In this document: positions 7,101 to 7,380 of the stretch, piece by piece
How positions within the stretch are numbered: position 1 is the stretch's first letter
Layout of the letters: each line of letters starts with the position of its first letter
NCBI GenBank assembly: GCA_016790385.1
Contig: JAEUNV010000643.1
Span: forward strand, 1-7,380
DNA from: Zoogloea sp.
GTDB taxonomy: Bacteria; Pseudomonadota; Gammaproteobacteria; Burkholderiales; Rhodocyclaceae
DNA length: 7,380 nucleotides
Direction: 5' to 3'
Position numbers and translations under genes: made by a program
The notes under the pieces: model-generated
Seen by the model: the letters and a program-made list of their open reading frames with translations, nothing else
The model's database searches: none
Told to the model about the DNA's origin: nothing

Positions 7101-7380
7101 ATCCTGCGCTCCAATTACCTCGATCGCGTGGGCATAGGCGGCCGCATAGCTCGCCGCCTCCTCGGCCGTCATCGCGGCCTCTCCAAGCATGTCAAAAGAA
7201 TATCGATAGGCGCCAGCCGAGCCCGTCGCCGCTCGCTCAAGCGCCCCTTCGATGGTTTCACCGAGCACAAACTGGCGACCGACAAGGCGCATTGCAAGAT
7301 CCATGGCCTCACGCACCAGGATTTCCCCACCGCGGGTGGCAATCCGTGTGAGCGCACTGGAAACACGAGCCGCATCGTCG
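4173..7380 (-). CDS. putA: Bifunctional proline dehydrogenase / L-glutamate-gamma-semialdehyde dehydrogenase PutA (5' end off window)
   Basis: PutA oxidises proline to glutamate. An FAD-dependent barrel makes P5C and passes electrons to membrane quinone, and an NAD-dependent aldehyde dehydrogenase domain makes glutamate. The frame stays open to the right edge (21 codons beyond the GTG at 7316), so the true start is outside and 1068 residues are visible. Numbering from 7316, the PRODH domain spans about 1-345, with Lys86 (SIKLSALHPRY), Asp127 (TIDAEESDRL), Tyr295, Tyr307 and the proline-binding pair Arg310-Arg311 (LAYLVRRLLENG). The P5CDH domain spans about 400-850, with Asn528 (SPWNFP), the NAD-site FTGSTTVAG (601-609), Glu626 (AETGG), catalytic Cys660 (SAGQRCSAL) and EVFGPV (756-761). 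Residues from about 890 resemble the ALDH-like C-terminal domain of long PutAs, ending in SVNVTATGGNTSLLQL, equivalent to the conserved C-terminal motif that covers the substrate tunnel. All key residues are intact. Whether an N-terminal ribbon-helix-helix repressor domain exists cannot be seen. tamA follows 115 bp downstream. Confidence 0.97.
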   Translation of the reverse strand, partial: DDAARVSSALTRIATRGGEILVREAMDLAMRLVGRQFVLGETIEGALERAATGSAGAYRYSFDMLGEAAMTAEEAASYAAAYAHAIEVIGAQDRWRGVHKGNGISIKLSALHPRYNWSQRSRVLHELVPRVRRLCLLAKRHDIGLTIDAEESDRLDLSLDVLFALSEDPALAEWAGLGFVVQAYQKRAPALIDWLVTLARRNRRRLMVRLVKGAYWDAEIKRAQQDGLIDYPVYTRKAHTDVAYLACARRLLAAPEAVFPLFATHNAHTVAAIMEMGGPFRPGDYEFQCLHGMGEGLYRQLVAADDPGLRRPVRVYAPVGSHRTLLAYLVRRLLENGASTSFVNRIVDDGVPIPDLVADPLVRVKASSGSPHPAIPLPQDLFPERRNSRGFDLAAAPVRRAFQAALARSREADPEVEPRVAGIEPVGMSACVTIRNPACQSDRVGRVRFATPSEIEAALQAAVKAGAEWGAGETDRRALCLERAAQGIEAHTHALAALLVREAGKTFPAALGEVREAADYCRYYASRLRAGDVVGSTPLGPIVAISPWNFPLAIFVGQVAAALAAGNPVIAKPAEQTPLIADRAVALFHDAGVPPPVLQCLPGEGDVGATLVADERVQGVLFTGSTTVAGAIHRQLEGRGSVRLVAETGGINAMIVDSTALPEQVVGDVLASAFDSAGQRCSALRLLCIQDEIADRVLSLLDGAMAELRVGLPEDFSTDVGPVIDLSARLRIDAYVDAMRADHRRVLTRSLPDECSQGSFVAPTLIEIPSPEDLCQEVFGPVLHVVRYASTALDTILDAISAQGYGLTLGIQSRIDDFVHHVIGRMKVGNIYVNRSMVGAVVGVQPFGGEGLSGTGPKAGGPLLLKRLVRGAPAPLADLPRPPRPLLTLLASWIGDGGAGLDAASRARLLEAIEVYRATSLAGLVVPLTGPTGESNTLSFHARGVVLGVANSPPGWLLQLAAVVATGNRLLLLAGDGVEAWVRALPQALQAEVDVNPHALAQPCAVVLLDGAVASSWRGVLAHRQGPILPCLEPDPVYPLESLIVERCVSVNVTATGGNTSLLQLDED

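Overview
The window comes from a GC-rich Gram-negative bacterium, most likely a betaproteobacterium of the Rhodocyclales type (Azoarcus, Thauera or Zoogloea relatives). This is an inference from the kinds of protein seen: a Neisseria/Bordetella/Comamonas-like general porin, a Pseudomonas-c551-like periplasmic cytochrome, a TamA-type outer-membrane assembly factor and a long bifunctional PutA. No taxonomic search could be run. All supported genes lie on the minus strand, so they are read from the right edge to the left edge.

Layout in direction of transcription. (1) 7380-4173: putA, cut at its 5' end by the window edge, encoding proline dehydrogenase fused to delta-1-pyrroline-5-carboxylate dehydrogenase plus a C-terminal ALDH-like domain. 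(2) 4057-2312: tamA, a three-POTRA plus beta-barrel Omp85 protein with a GTG start, an extended -10 hexamer almost touching that start, and no tamB directly after it. (3) 2036-1722: a small periplasmic c-type cytochrome, with a good sigma70-like promoter whose -10 lies inside an inverted repeat, and a clean intrinsic terminator. (4) 1460-297: a major outer-membrane porin with a strong Shine-Dalgarno sequence and an intrinsic terminator. (5) 239-1: the 5' end of a group II intron, apparently class C, inserted directly behind the porin terminator and running off the left edge before its reverse-transcriptase ORF.

The genes do not form one pathway. putA handles proline catabolism at the inner membrane face, tamA helps build the outer membrane, the cytochrome carries electrons in the periplasm, and the porin lets small solutes through the outer membrane. 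The cytochrome and the porin each look like separate transcription units. putA and tamA are 115 bp apart with no convincing terminator between them and could be partly co-transcribed.

I found no previously undescribed system. The most notable element is the intron sitting at a terminator. After it come the promoter/inverted-repeat arrangement upstream of the cytochrome, the possibly leaderless tamA, and the absence of tamB.
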